NCBI GenBank assembly: GCA_030035585.1
Contig: CM057476.1
Location: forward strand, 1,852,501 to 1,916,500
DNA: 64,000 nt
Reading direction: 5' to 3'
Origin: Dugong dugon
Taxonomy: Eukaryota > Chordata > Mammalia > Sirenia > Dugongidae
The notes beneath the pieces were generated by a model. The model was not told the DNA's origin and ran no database searches. It saw only the letters and a list, made by a program, of their open reading frames with translations. A program made the position numbers and the translations under genes. This document shows, piece by piece, positions 9,571 through 20,437 of the stretch. The stretch's first letter is position 1. Each line of letters starts with the position of its first letter.

Positions 9571-10181
9571 TTTTGATATTATAGGATCATCATGAAAATG
9601 AAAATAATATATGTTCAATGCCTAAAACCATTCCCAACATGTAGGAGGTGCACGACCAATCTTAGTGTAGAGCTTGGAATGGGGCTTTGTGAGCCTGAAC
9701 TACAGGTAGATAGTTACTTTGATTTCATTTATTGTGATGAACGCAGACTCTTAGTCATTTGATAAGTGATGACGCACGGGGAAACTTTACAATGTCAAAT
9801 TCTGCTAATGAGAATACGGATAATACAATCCTAATTGGGCTGAAGTTTATCTTTGTACTTTAAGGAGAGTTTCAGATGCAAGTCAGTCGTGTGAACAAGA
9901 TTGCGGAGACAGAAATTAACCTACTTAAGAGAAAACACTGTTCTCAAACAAACAGCATATTGTATTGCAGATAAACTGCTAATACTGCATTCCTTTTATC
10001 TGTTGAAGTTGGGCCTCTGTTTGTATCTCATTATTAGCAGTTATCCTTGTTGCCATACGTATTTAAAATTAGTCAAATTGCTTTTTACAGAAAACATTCT
10101 AAAATTCCTTTTTTCTTATTCTTTTCCAAAAATCAAACCAGTTACTCTTCCATTTAATCCTGATTAGTAACGCTTTATATC
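9571..10181. other. Unique AT-rich interval
   Basis: Contains an 88-codon open frame at 9901-10167 (+) rich in Leu/Tyr/Phe. It has no recognisable domain and no promoter context; I treat it as chance. Confidence 0.5.
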
Positions 10182-10504
10182 TTGGTTCTGTGGTAGAATC
10201 CTCGCCTTCCATGGAGGAGATCTGGATTCAATTCCCGGCCAACGCACCTCATGTGCAGCCACTACCTGTCTGTCACTGAAGGCTTATGTGTTGCTATGAT
10301 GCTGAACAGGTTTCAACAGGGCTTCCAGACTAAGAAGGACCAGGAAGAAAGGCCTGGTTAGCCAATGAAAACCCTATAGATCACAACAGTGGGAGCTGCA
10401 CCCCTTATGGGAATGGTGTAGGACCATGTAGTGTTTTCTTCTGTTGTGCATGGGGTCACCATGAGTTGGGGGCTGACTCAGCGGCAGCAAACAGCAATAA
10501 CAAC
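10182..10504 (+). mobile_element. tRNA-Gly-derived AfroSINE
   Basis: The head TTCTGTGGTAGAATCCTCGCC with B-box GGATTCAATTCCCGG closely resembles tRNA-Gly(GCC). It is followed by the CCAGACTAAGAAGGACC body, the GGTGTAGGACCATGTAGTG segment and the GGCAGCAAACAGCAATAACAAC tail shared with RTE. Confidence 0.88.
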
Positions 10505-11369
10505 ATGCTTGTTAAAATAGTCAAAATAAATAATGTCATTATAGAAAGTTTGGTAAATAGAGGGAAAAGCTTATCGTTAATTTCAGTAAACCAATAATCT
10601 TTTAGCATTTTTGTGTTTTCTTGTCCAGGCTTTTTCCTTATATTTTTATATATGTTCAGTTGTAGCTTAGACATACAATTTTATATCCCACTTTTCCTCC
10701 TGTCATATAATAATGACATTATATGATTTTCAAATTACCATTTTAATGACTTATGCTATTAAGTGGATTTAAGTTGAAAAACTGTGTCCTTTTGATTGAA
10801 TTTTTTTGTTGAGTCAAATTTTCAATATTGTAAACAATGCTTTACCCCACTTATAGCTTTTTCTTTCTTTTGGAATTATCTTGAGAATGAATTCTCTGAA
10901 GCGTGGTGTTTCATTCCAGGGAAATGTTCCTTTTTATGGCCCTTTATATATTGTAAAATTGCTTTTAAAAAAACCGAGCCAATTTACATTGCCGCTAACA
11001 AAATATATATAATAATTTCAGTGCATCCTCTATAGCACTGGACATTATCATTCAGCCAATAAGCCTAGGACCTAAATGCAGACACTATAAAATCTCATTC
11101 AAGGGCATAAAACAAGATCTGAACGGATGCAAGGGCATCTAAAGTTCTTGAATGAGAAGAAAACATAATCAAAAATAACAGTTCTTCTAAAATTAATACC
11201 TAAATTAAAAACTATGCCAATTAAAGTTTGCATTGGGGAGATCATTAAAAATTAAATGATCTTCCTGTTTGTATGAGAGAGGACGTTACAGTAACTATCG
11301 TGGAAAAGGGGAATGACGAGGACACACATTTCTCACCAACTGTGAACGCTCAATTCAGAATAACATGGC
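10505..11369. other. AT-rich interval, possibly part of an old L1
   Basis: No gene recognised. From about 11100 the base composition and phrases such as AAAATTAATACCTAAATTAAAAAC suggest it continues into the L1 at 11370, but it is too diverged to assert. Confidence 0.35.
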
Positions 11370-11757
11370 GCTGTCTTTGGAATAGACAGACAGGTCAGTG
11401 GAGAACAATAGGGAGCTAAGAAAATGAGCCCCGTACACACGGGAAGTTAAAATAGCAAAGGTGCTTTTTCAACTCAGTGGGAAAATGATAGATTATTTAA
11501 TAAATGGCTGGTATAACTACTACACTATCTCCAAGAGAATCACGTATTTCTAGCTTACACTACATTCAAAATTAATTTGTGGATAGATTTAAGGACTACA
11601 TGTAAAAAACAAACAATACAAACATCCACTTAAGAAAATCTGGGACAGTATAAGATGCAACCTAAAGGACTGAGGATGTCTTTGTAACTTAGACCAGTAA
11701 CCTAGAAGTTACAAAAGAAAAGGTGAACGTATTTGAAAGTCTAAAATTCTTGTATGA
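11370..11757 (+). mobile_element. Old L1 ORF2 fragment
   Basis: Follows L1 ORF2 C-terminal order: GGAATAGACAGACAGGTCAG, GGGAAGTTAAAATAGCAAAGG, AATGATAGATTATTTAATAAATGGC, then ATTTAAGGACTACATGTAAA. It is a different subfamily from the copy that abruptly begins at 11758, so the two are separate insertions. Confidence 0.65.
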
Positions 11758-12822
11758 TGAAAAGCAATACTTCCCAAATTCATCTACAGATTCAACATAG
11801 TCCTTATCAAAATCTCAGCTGGTTTCTTTGCAGAAAATTACAAGGTAATTCTAAAATTCACATGGAAATGCAGGGGACCCAAAAGAGTCGAACAATCTTC
11901 CAAAAGAACCAACTCGGAGGACTCAAACTTCCCAAATTCAAAATGTGCTACTCAGCTAAAGAAGTCGAGACAGTGCAGTACTGGCATAAGGATAGACATA
12001 CAGATCCATGAAATCAAATTTAGAGTTCAAGATAATCCCTCACATTTAGGGTCAATTGATTTTCAACAAGGCTGCCAAGACAATTCAATGTATGAATGAA
12101 CAGTGTTTTCAACAAATGGTGTTGGGACAACTGGATGTTCACACTCAAAGAATGAAGTTGGGCTTTCTACTTCACACCATATAAAAAATTAACACAAAAT
12201 GGATCAAAGACCTACATGTAAGAACTAAAAGTATCAAAGTCTTAGAAAAAAATATAAGCTTAAATCTTGGTGAACTTGGATGAGGCAATGGGTTCTTAGA
12301 TTGACACCAAAAGCACAAGGACAAAAGAAAGAAATAGATAAACTAGACTTCATCAAAATTAAAACGTTTCTGCTTCAAAAGGTACTATCTAGAACATGAA
12401 AATTTAACTCACAGAATGGGAAAAAATTTTTTTGCAAAGCATATTCCTGATAAGGGACTGGTGTCCAGATTATATTTGTAAAAGCTCCTGAACTCAATAA
12501 TAAAATGACAAATAAGCCAACTAAGAAATGGGCAAAAGATCTGAATAGACATTTCTCCAAAGAAGAAGCACAAATGGTCAACAAACACGTGAAAAGATGC
12601 TCAGCATCATTAGCCATCAGGGAAGTGCAAATCGAAATTACAGTGAGATACCACTTCACACACACAAGGATGGCTGTAATAAAAAAGAGAGAGAGAGAGA
12701 TAATAACAAGTGTGGATGAGGATGTGGAGAAATTGGAACCCTCATACACTGTTGGTAAGAATGTAAAATGGTGCAGCCTCTTTGGAAAACAGTCTGGCAG
12801 TTCTTCAAATGGTTGAACATAG
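11758..12822 (+). mobile_element. L1 ORF2 fragment
   Basis: Contiguous L1 ORF2 C-terminal half: AATTCATCTACAGATTCAAC, GGCATAAGGATAGACATACAG, GGGTCAATTGATTTTCAACAAGG, AAATGGGCAAAAGATCTGAATAG, GAGATACCACTTCACACAC, and GGAACCCTCATACACTGTTGG. It ends where an AfroSINE variant begins. Many frameshifts; 11754-12011 and 12505-12816 are the longest open pieces. Expected L1 continuation (GAATTACC..) is lost. Confidence 0.85.
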
Positions 12823-12830
12823 AGTTACTT

Positions 12831-13933
12831 ATAACCAGTAACCAGTTGCTGATAAGTTGACTCCAGCTCATGACAGTCACTTGTGTGTCAGATAGATCTG
12901 TGCTCCATAGAGTGAGTTTTCAATGGCTGATTTAGGGGGCGGGGGCAGTAGATAGCCAAGCCTTTCTTCCAAGGCACCTATGTTGTTGCTGTTAGGTGCC
13001 GTCAGGTCGGTTCCGACTCATGGTGACCCCGTGTACAACGGAACAAAACACTGCTTGGTCCTGTACCATCCTCATGATCGTTGTTATGCTTCAGCCCATT
13101 GTTGCAGACACTGTGTCAATCCATCTTGTTGAGGGTCTTCCTCTTTTTCTCTGACCTCTACTTATCAAGCATGATGGCCTTCTCCAGGGACTGGTCTCTC
13201 CTAATAACATGTCCAAAGTATATGAGATGGAGTCTCGCCATCCTCGCTTCTAAGGAACATTCTGGCTGTACTTTCTCAAAGACAGATTTGTTTGTTCTTT
13301 TGGCAGTCCATAGTATATTCAACATTCTTCACCAGCACCATAACTCAAAGGCATCAATTCTTCTTTGGTCTTCCTTATTCATTGTCCAGCTTTCACATGC
13401 ATATGAGGTGACTGAAAACACCATGGCTTGGGTCAGGCGCACCTTAGTCCTTAAAGTGACATCTTTGCTTTTTAAGACTTGAAACAGGTCTTTTGCAGCA
13501 CATTTGCCCAATGCAATGCTTCGTTTGATTTCTTGACTGCTGCTTCCATGAGCCTTGATTGTGGATCCAAGTAAAATGAAATCCTTGACAACTTCAATCA
13601 TTTCTCCATTTATCATGTTGTTTATTGGTCCTGTTGTGAGGATTTTTGTTTTCCATATGCTGAGGTGTAATCCATCCTGAAGGCTGTGGTCTTTGATCTT
13701 CATTAGTGTTTCAAGTCCTCTTCACTTTCAGCCCGCACGTTTGTGTTATCTGCATAACGCAGGTTGTTAGTGAGTCTTCCTCCAATCCTGATGCTGCATT
13801 TTTTTTCTTACAGTCCAGCTTCACGGATTCTTTGCTCAGCATACAAATACAGATAAGGCACCTATGGATGGACTCAGACCTCCAGCCTTTAGGTTAGCAG
13901 CCAAGTACCTTTTGCACCAGCCAGGACCTCCGA
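12831..13933 (-). mobile_element. AfroSINE (type B), split by an RTE
   Basis: Two halves of one SINE: 12831-12982 (complement of tail and mid region, GTTTTCAATGGCTGATTT block) and 13867-13933 (complement of the B-box and head, GGTTAGCAGCCAAG..TGCACCAGCC). They are separated by an RTE with an exact 12-bp duplication, proving they were contiguous. Confidence 0.9.
12983..13854 (-). mobile_element. RTE LINE nested in an AfroSINE
   Basis: On the minus strand it holds the RT thumb/C-terminal ORF remnants (open at 13329-13703 with MKIKDHSLQDG, TKILTTGP, DFILLGSTI, KCAAKDLF, SYACESWTMNKED), down to a CAACAA-type tail. AAGGCACCTATG occurs exactly at 12971-12982 and 13855-13866 as target-site duplication. 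It is 5'-truncated near the catalytic motif (AAAACGCAG-like 'ataacgcag' at 13755 marks the palm region). Confidence 0.92.
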
Positions 13934-14045
13934 GACTTACAGAGGTTAGGTAATTTGTCCAAGGACACATATTTATTAATTGGCAGATATTGAGTGCAGC
14001 TCTGAGACTAAAGTGCATGCCTTAATTGTTAAGCATTACTCCTTA
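13934..14045 (-). mobile_element. MIR SINE fragment
   Basis: ACAGAGGTTAGGTAATTTGTCCAAGGACACA..GGCAGATATTGAGTGCAG is the complement of the MIR core ('tgaccttgggcaagttacttaacctctctg'). Confidence 0.65.
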
Positions 14046-14647
14046 TGTGTCCAAAGAGCCTGCACATGTCTTCGTTCATTTATTTAAATAAACCCACATG
14101 TATTTCAGTGCACATATAACAATCCATTGCAACTATGTTAACAAAATTCTTAGTTTAACAGTTTGATGAGTGTTGTATTCTATATGACTCTATTAATAAA
14201 ATGAAATTATATTTGTAGATTGACATAAAGCACTTAATGTTTCCTGTATTTACTCCTTGGTTCCCTTGACAAATGGCGGGATTTGGGGTTTGGTCCAGTT
14301 TAAAAAAATAACACTTTGGTGGTATATAATACCATAATGAAAACATATGCCATTGGTTGGAAATGGAAGTTACCAATATATGCAAACTATATTAATTTTA
14401 GCTGTATATGATCATACTTCTATCATACTTATGTATACAACTCCTATTAGGATCTTAGAATGTTTCTCAAATGTGACCGTATTAATTCTCATAGTTATTC
14501 TTTTCTTCTCCTTCGGAATGAACTCATTTCTTTCAAATCCCAATCCTTTTTTTTTTTTTTTTTTGTCCCCTTAAGGGGGCTTCATATATTGAATTTCAGA
14601 GATGCGTTCCTAAAAACTAACTTGATAACGATTGAGAATTAGATAAT
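14046..14647. other. Unique AT-rich interval with a poly(T) run
   Basis: No gene recognised. T-run at about 14546-14564. The overlapping small open frames here are simple AT-rich translations. Confidence 0.5.
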
Positions 14648-14862
14648 TGTTGCTGTTGTTGTTGGGTGCCGTTGAGTCATTTTCAACTCATATTGACCCC
14701 ATGAGACAGAGTAGAACTGCTCCATAGGTTTTTCTTGGCTGTAATCTTTACAAAAACAGATCATCAGTTCTTTCTCCCATGGAGCTGCTGGGTGGGTTTG
14801 AACCACCAACCTTTCAGTTGGCAGAGGAGTGCTTAACCGTTTCACCACCAGGGCCCCTTAGG
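14648..14862 (-). mobile_element. AfroSINE (type A) with RTE-type tail
   Basis: The left edge GTTGTTGTTGGGTGCCGTTGAGTC is an RTE-like CAACAA tail in complement, joined to a normal type A body, ending at CCACCAGGGCCCC (head). It shows directly that SINE and RTE share the 3' end. Confidence 0.88.
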
Positions 14863-14888
14863 TAACTATTAATACTATCCACATTTGA

Positions 14889-15036
14889 CCCTGGTGCAGT
14901 GGTTAAGAGATTGGCTGCTAACCTAAAGGTTGGCAGTTCAGATCCACCAGCCGCTCCTTGGAAACCCTGTGGGGCACATCTACTCTGTCCTGTAGGGTCG
15001 CTATGAGTCAGAACCAACTCAATGGCAACGGGTTAA
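14889..15036 (+). mobile_element. AfroSINE (type A, short)
   Basis: CTGGTGCAGTGGTTAAGAG, GGTTGGCAGTTCAGATCC, CTCCTTGGAAACCCTGTGGG, ending GGCAACGGGTTAAGG. The mid segment is absent, as in the short subtype. Confidence 0.88.
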
Positions 15037-15285
15037 GGATAACGGCATATGAGTCAATCTTTAACTAAAAAATACAAAGAGAAAAAGTCATTAAAAAACA
15101 GGCAATGTAGAAAAAAAGAGAAATGCCCGGCGTTGGAGAAAATTTAAGTAAGTATGGTATATAGGGTAGGAGTCTATGCAGTCTTTAGAAAACTATGTGT
15201 CGGTCTGTATTTATTGGCATACAAAAAGTACGTAGCTCGTTGTTTTATTGGAGAAGCTCATTGCAAACTAGCCTGTATAATATGA

Positions 15286-15405
15286 TCTCTCTTTAGGATT
15301 TCTCTCTCCTCCTCTTCCCTCCCCCATCTCCTTCCCCCCGTCCTTTCCCTCCCCTTCCCTCCTTTTCCTCTTCTGCTCTCTCCCTTTCTCCACATACTCA
15401 GAATG

Positions 15406-15448
<43 letters not shown>
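15286..15448. repeat. Pyrimidine tract and (TG)21 microsatellite
   Basis: 15290-15395 is almost pure C/T (purine-rich on the other strand). After a short spacer, 15407-15448 is a perfect TG dinucleotide array. Both can adopt non-B DNA. The apparent Arg/Glu- and Thr/His-rich open frames across it are artefacts of the repeat. Confidence 0.95.
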
Positions 15449-15451
<3 letters not shown>

Positions 15452-16437
15452 CGCACATGAGTCTATAGATCCAGAAGGATAGCTAGTCTGGACAGTGACC
15501 CTTTTAGTCATTTTTACTTCCTTCTTTATACATTGTATCATTTGAGTATACATAACTTCAAAAATGATACAAACAACAGCTTATTTCCATTAAAAAAAAA
15601 AAAGACAGTCTATGCTATTGATGTTAGCCCCAGTATTTCAGTGTATTCTCGTTTTTACTGTAAAGGGCGGGAAGGGAGCCTGACGAATCCAAATCTCTGT
15701 GACCCTTTGAAAGAATGGCATTTAACATGTCAAGACTGAGCTCACGGAGAAGCTGCAGAACTTTTTAGCCCTAGTTTTTATTGCTGTGGTATCAATATAG
15801 ATGAATATTTCATCAAAACAGAGCACAGTTATGCAAAGCATGCTCTCTGCTGATTAGCACTGTATTTGCCCTGGGCATTTTACCCGCAGTGGGGGGTTTT
15901 ATTATATAGTAGCCTGCCGAGCCCTCCTGTGGGTCAGGAGGTTAAAGCTACAGGAATAGGACTGGAGAATCATCTGAGCTCAGCTTTGTTGGAAAGATAA
16001 ACAGAAGGATTATCAAAGCCTTTTACGATATGATTTAAATGCCCTGCCGTGGGGGAGGGGTGAAGAGCAGGGCTAGGAAATCTAATCGAAACCAAGCCTG
16101 TTATACACTGGCATCGCTTTCCTGAAATGTGAAGGCTTTTTTTCTTTTTTTTAATGCATGCCCCCATCCCCAACTCCCAGAAGTTAAATTTGTCAGGTAT
16201 TAGTTTTAGTTTGGAAGTGTTCGCATTGTCTTCTCCTGGCCTCGTCCCTGCCCCACTACTGTGCTGAAAGTCCAAAGAAACACCTCTGAACGCTGTTCTT
16301 CTTAGTGTGTCATTCGTCACAGCACCGGGGCAAACAGCAACAGCTCCAGGTTGTCTTTGAGGGGATTAGGGGGCATAGGTTTGGGGAGAGTGGGGCTGCC
16401 CCATGCATATCAATCAAGCCCTTTGGGCTTCCATTCT
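15449..16437. other. Repeat-poor interval
   Basis: No ORF with recognisable content. 15840-16140 has a mixed composition, retained CpGs and AT-rich phrases (GGATTATCAAAGCC, ATATGATTTAAATGCC) that look like conserved non-coding DNA; this is an impression only. T-runs lie at about 16137-16152. Confidence 0.4.
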
Positions 16438-16598
16438 GTGCTCCCTGGTGGCAAAGTGGTTAAGAGCTCAGCTGCTAGCCAAAAGGTCTGCAGTTTGAAT
16501 CCACCAGAAGCTCCTTGAGACCCTATGGGGTAGTGTACTCTGTCCAATAGGGTCACCACGAGTCGGAATCGACTCAACAGCAGTGAGTTTTGGGGGGT
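16438..16598 (+). mobile_element. AfroSINE (type A, short)
   Basis: CTCCCTGGTGGCAAAGTGG head, B-box GGTCTGCAGTTTGAATCC, tail GAGTCGGAATCGACTCAACAG. Confidence 0.9.
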
Positions 16599-16766
16599 AC
16601 TGAGTTCTACTCCATCCCCATTGCTGGGCACCACTGATTTCTGGACGATGGTAAGCTCAGGTCTCCTTATCACTGGTGGTGCTTCGCAGGACACCTGAAG
16701 TTGGCATCTTCAGGGGATGTCAGGAGGCAGTCAGCTTGATATTTAGGTCCACCTGGTAGAAATCAA

Positions 16767-16976
16767 GGTCCCTGGGTGGTGCAAACGGTTTGCCTTCCAC
16801 CACTAACCAGAAGGTTGGTGGTTTGAACCCATCCAGCGGGACTGTGGAAGAAAGTTCTGGCAATCTGCTTCAGTAAAGATTACCAAGAAAAGCCTATGGA
16901 TCACAATTCTACTCTGTCACACACGGGGTTGCCCTGAGTCAGAATGGACTCCATACATAGCACCAGGTTTGGTTTT
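16767..16976 (+). mobile_element. AfroSINE (type B)
   Basis: GTCCCTGGGTGGTGCAAACGG head, B-box GGTTGGTGGTTTGAACCC, AGAATGGACTCCATA..GGTTTGGTTTT tail. Confidence 0.9.
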
Positions 16977-17580
16977 AGGGGTGGTATTCAGAAACGAAGC
17001 AGTGTTTTAGCTGAAAGCTCTAGAATTGCTTGTGATATGTTTTCCATAAAGTTCCCCCAAAGAAGTCCATATTCCACCAGACCTGACCTCATGTGAGCAG
17101 CAGTGGCCAGTGGCTGACTGGGAGAGCTTCGAGGTTTGCCTTCTCAGGGCCCTGCTCCTTCCCTAGGTCAGCTCCCTTTCTTATCATCTCCAGTTATGGC
17201 AATACGCGTTTCCCATACATGTCATCCCTGAACGTGGAGGAGTGTGCATGCAAGCAGAATAAGACAACAGGACAAAAGAAATCAGGGAATTTTCCAAAGG
17301 CCCATTTGATGTGAATGTAAACAGGAAGGAGATGCCTGGGAAGGCCAGAGTTGCTCCAGTAGACAGCTGCTAACGAATGTCCCCACAGCACTCGGGGAGA
17401 CAGAGAGGTCGGTGAGGTTGTAAAGGAAGAGTCCACAAGAAAGGGGAGGGTGGAAGAAAAATTCTGCTTCTCTCTTGCTATTTGAACTTGCATGTCTACC
17501 AGCAAAAGTGATCGGGCATCTGATTTATCCATCTTTATCAGTAGGAGTTAGCTCAACTATGCAGGAACCAACATTTGCAT
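16977..17580. other. Unique interval
   Basis: Moderate GC and no repeat recognised. The 112-codon minus frame at 17194-17532 has a plausible amino-acid mix but no domain, no splice-site support and no start context I trust. Confidence 0.45.
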
Positions 17581-17776
17581 AGGTTGGCCCAAACGGTTAA
17601 ACGCTCGACTACTAGCCAAAAGGTTGGCTGTTCAAACCCACCGAGAGGCCCTTGGAAGACAGGCCTGGTGATCTGCTTTTGAAAGGTCATAGCCTTGAAA
17701 ACCCTATGGAGCAGTTCTACTCTGCACACATGGAGTTGCCATGAGTCGGAAGTGACTCAACGGCAACTAATGACAA
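17581..17776 (+). mobile_element. AfroSINE (type B-like)
   Basis: CCCAAACGGTTAAACGCTCG, GGTTGGCTGTTCAAACCC, GAAAACCCTATGGAGCAG, GAGTCGGAAGTGACTCAACGG. The first ~15 bp are degenerate. A tRNA-Gly SINE starts directly after it. Confidence 0.88.
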
Positions 17777-17881
17777 TTGGTGGCTCAGTGGTAGAATTCT
17801 CGCCTTCCATGCGGGAGACCTGGGTTCAATTCCTGGTCAGTGCACCTCATGGGCAGTCACCACCTGTCTGTCAAAGGAGGC
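17777..17881 (+). mobile_element. tRNA-Gly-derived AfroSINE head
   Basis: GGTGGCTCAGTGGTAGAATT, GGGTTCAATTCCTGG and the CACCACCTGTCTGTCA segment are the promoter part of the tRNA-Gly SINE. It stops where an oppositely oriented body starts. Confidence 0.85.
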
Positions 17882-18045
17882 TTCGGTGCCACTTTCTTCC
17901 CAGTCTGCCGTGGTCTGGAAGCTCCGTGGAAACCTGTCCACCATGGGTGACCCTACTGATATTTGAAATACCAGTGACATAGCTTCCACCATCACAGCAA
18001 CACACAAGCCACCACAGAGCAACAAACTGACAGACGGGTGGTGGG
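17882..18045 (-). mobile_element. tRNA-Gly SINE body, inverted
   Basis: Complement of the same family's body: GGTCTGGAAGCTCCGTGGAAAC, ATTTGAAATACCAGTGACATAGC, ending TGACAGACGGGTGGTGG, the inverse of CCACCTGTCTGTCA at 17863. Together with 17777-17881 it forms a head-out fold-back. Confidence 0.75.
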
Positions 18046-18179
18046 ACATCAGAGTTAGGTGCGCCATGTTGGATTATAGAGTGATGGTCTGTACGATATG
18101 ATTTAATAGGCAAAGTCTCTGTGTCAAGTGTGGTTTCAAGGTGTTTACTTTTACTATCTCGCTTCTTCACACAATAATC

Positions 18180-18320
18180 TACCAGGGTAGATACTCTCGT
18201 AGTAGTTAGTTATAGATGCTAACATTGAGGGCCAAAGAGATTAAGTAACTCGCTCCAGATCATATGCTAGTAAGTTTTGGAGTCACAATTCACATCCGTG
18301 TGTGAGCCCGTGTTTTATGA
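18180..18320 (-). mobile_element. MIR SINE fragment
   Basis: GGCCAAAGAGATTAAGTAACTCGCTCCAGATCATATGCTAGTAAG is the complement of the MIR core; flanks are eroded. Confidence 0.6.
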
Positions 18321-18417
18321 AGATTCTGTATTGAATCATGAAGTACGATTCCAGGGTTAGCGATGTCTGTTGGACTTTCCTCGGTACCTATATATTCTGA
18401 TTTTAATGCATTGCAGA

Positions 18418-18889
18418 GAAAGCTAAGGTGCACCTGACCCAAGCTATGGTCTTTTCTGTCACCCCACATGCATGCAAAACCTGGACAATGAATAAGGAAG
18501 ATGGAAGAAGAACTGACACATTAAAATTGTGGTGTTGGCGAAGAATATTGAATATACCGTGGACTGCCAGAAGAACGAACAAATCTGTCTTGGAAGAAGT
18601 ACAACCAGAATGCTCCTTGGAAGTGAGGATGACTAGACTTTGTCTTACTTTGAACATGTTATCAGGAGGGACCAGTTCCAGGAGAAGGACATCATGCTTG
18701 GTAAAGTGGAGGATCAGCAAAAAAACAGGGAAACCCTCCAACGAGATGGACTGACACAGTGGCTGCAACAATGGGCTCAAGCATAACAACTACTGTGAGG
18801 ATGGTGCAGGACCAGGCAGTGTTTCGTTCTGTCGTACATGGGATGGCTGTGAGTCGGAGCCGACTTGATAGCAACTACCACCAACAGGT
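18418..18889 (+). mobile_element. RTE LINE 3' part
   Basis: Starts at the TKVHLTQAMVFSVT stage of the ORF and runs through TWTMNKED, ANKSVLEEVQPECSLE and EKDIMLG equivalents to CAACTACCACCAACA. Open frame 18428-18754 (+) with internal divergence; 5'-truncated and dead. Confidence 0.9.
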
Positions 18890-18946
18890 ACGTCTAAGGT
18901 GACATAGAACACCAACAAATTGAAAAAGTTGGCCAAATCTGGAAAG

Positions 18947-19282
18947 TAGTACAGGTGGTCCCCAACTTCAGACGTATTTGAGTTATGACGGCAAACGGCA
19001 CTTACTACCTTCTTTTTTTTTTTGGTACATCTTATTGTTAGTAACGTGGACTTCATACAATGTTGCCGTGTGTAATTTGCTGATGTCATCATATTTGTAA
19101 GTTTATATGTAATGTTTCCAACCTCCAAAGACAAAGATCGAATTTATAAAGATATTGATAATAAAAGGCAATAATAATGAAAACTAAAAAAAAAAAAAAA
19201 AAAATAGAGGCGTTTAATTTACATCAGAACCGACTTATGACGGAGTCTTCGGAGTGGAACCCTGTGTAAGTCAGGGACTAGT
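18947..19282. mobile_element. DNA transposon remnant (mariner/Tigger-like ends)
   Basis: GGTGGTCCCCAACTTCAGACG at the left and GTAAGTCAGGGACTAGTTGGGG at the right are inverted with respect to each other and resemble the 'GTCCCCGACTTACGA' ends of Tc1/mariner-type MITEs. Contains an A-run at about 19184-19204. Class is tentative. Confidence 0.45.
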
Positions 19283-19329
19283 TGGGGACTATGTCAAATT
19301 AAGACAAAAATGGATTCGACTTTAGGACA

Positions 19330-19619
19330 CATTGTAAAATCCCTTATATGAAAAATCTAGAAGAGGCAAATACATAGATACCCAAGTTTATTAGAGGTTA
19401 GCCGGGGTGGGAGGGAGGGGAGAAGGGGAGTCCTTGCTTAGGGGGCACTGAGCTTCTGTTAATAGTGCTGCATAATTTGGAAACGGTTAGTGGTAATAAC
19501 TACACAGCAAGATGAACGTAATCACTGCCGCTGAATTGTATATGTACAAAATGTTGAATCGGCGAATGTTTTGTTATACATATTTCTACCACAATAAAGC
19601 AATTTTTAAAAAAAAACAA
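19330..19619 (+). mobile_element. L1 3' end
   Basis: AAAATCTAGAAGAGGCAAATACATAG, a G-rich GGGTGGGAGGGAGGGG block, CTGAATTGTATATGTACAAAATG, CACAATAAAGCAATTTTTAAAA: the standard order of an old L1 3'UTR with its poly(A). Confidence 0.7.
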
Positions 19620-20244
19620 GGTTGGGTGCTCCTGGGATGGAATAGATTTATCAGGTTAAATACTTGTCAAGAAGGGGATTTAATGCCACCTCTCTCCTGA
19701 GGTACCTGAGCTGACCTCAAGCTAGCTGAAGAGCACAAAAGTTGAGCTGTGTCATTAAGGTATGTATTCTTCGAGCGTCAGGGCTTACAATGCCGTAACT
19801 GAACCTTCCCGATGCTGTAGAACTTTGTTCCCAGCCAGCTAAGTTCTTCTTTTTCTTTTCTCTTCCTTTTGTGTTCACAGGCAGCTGCAGGCCTGGAGCC
19901 CTGCTCATAAAGGGCAGGAAGTACCCGAAGCCACAGCCAGGATTAAAGAGTTGATCTGAACCTTAGATCTCTGCTTTCAAGTCCTAATGTACAGTGAATT
20001 TGGTTACATGCAAAAGGAAACAGTAATTGTTGAAGTATGTTTTCTTAAGCGGCAGAATAATTTTTGAAATGCTTGCCTTTAATCCAGAGAAGGGCTTGCG
20101 TTCGGGAAAACGCCGTCTTGCCGTTCAGGACGAGACCGAGCCTTCCAAGCCCTGGACCTTTGTGCTGCGTTTTCTCACTTATGAAAAATGAAAAGATGAT
20201 GGCCTCTCAAAGCAACGTTTAAAAGGCTGCTTTTTCTAGCTACC
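19620..20244. other. Unique interval
   Basis: Nothing recognised. Some CpGs around 20095-20160 (GGCTTGCGTTCGGGAAAACGCCG) but too short to be an island. Confidence 0.45.
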
Positions 20245-20437
20245 CTACCCCGTTGTCATCGAGTCAACTCAGACTTGTAGCGTTCCTACGGGACAGAGGA
20301 GAACTGCCCCACAGGGTTTCCAGGGCTGTAATCTTTACGGAAGCAGACTGCCACAGATTTCTCCCGCAGAGCAACTGGTGAGTTCGAACTGCAGACCTTT
20401 CTGTTAGCAGCCGAGTGCTTAAACACCGTGCCCTGAG
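20245..20437 (-). mobile_element. AfroSINE (type A)
   Basis: GTTGTCATCGAGTCAACTCAG (tail complement) to TTAGCAGCCGAGTGCTTAAAC; the head end is degenerate. Confidence 0.87.

Noticed and set aside
10182-10260. Functional tRNA-Gly gene (also 17777 and 38472)
   Set aside because: Box A and B are present but the stem pairing is broken and each is followed by the SINE body and RTE-like tail.
15256-15458. Thr/His- and Arg/Glu-rich open frames
   Set aside because: Direct translations of the TG array and the pyrimidine tract.
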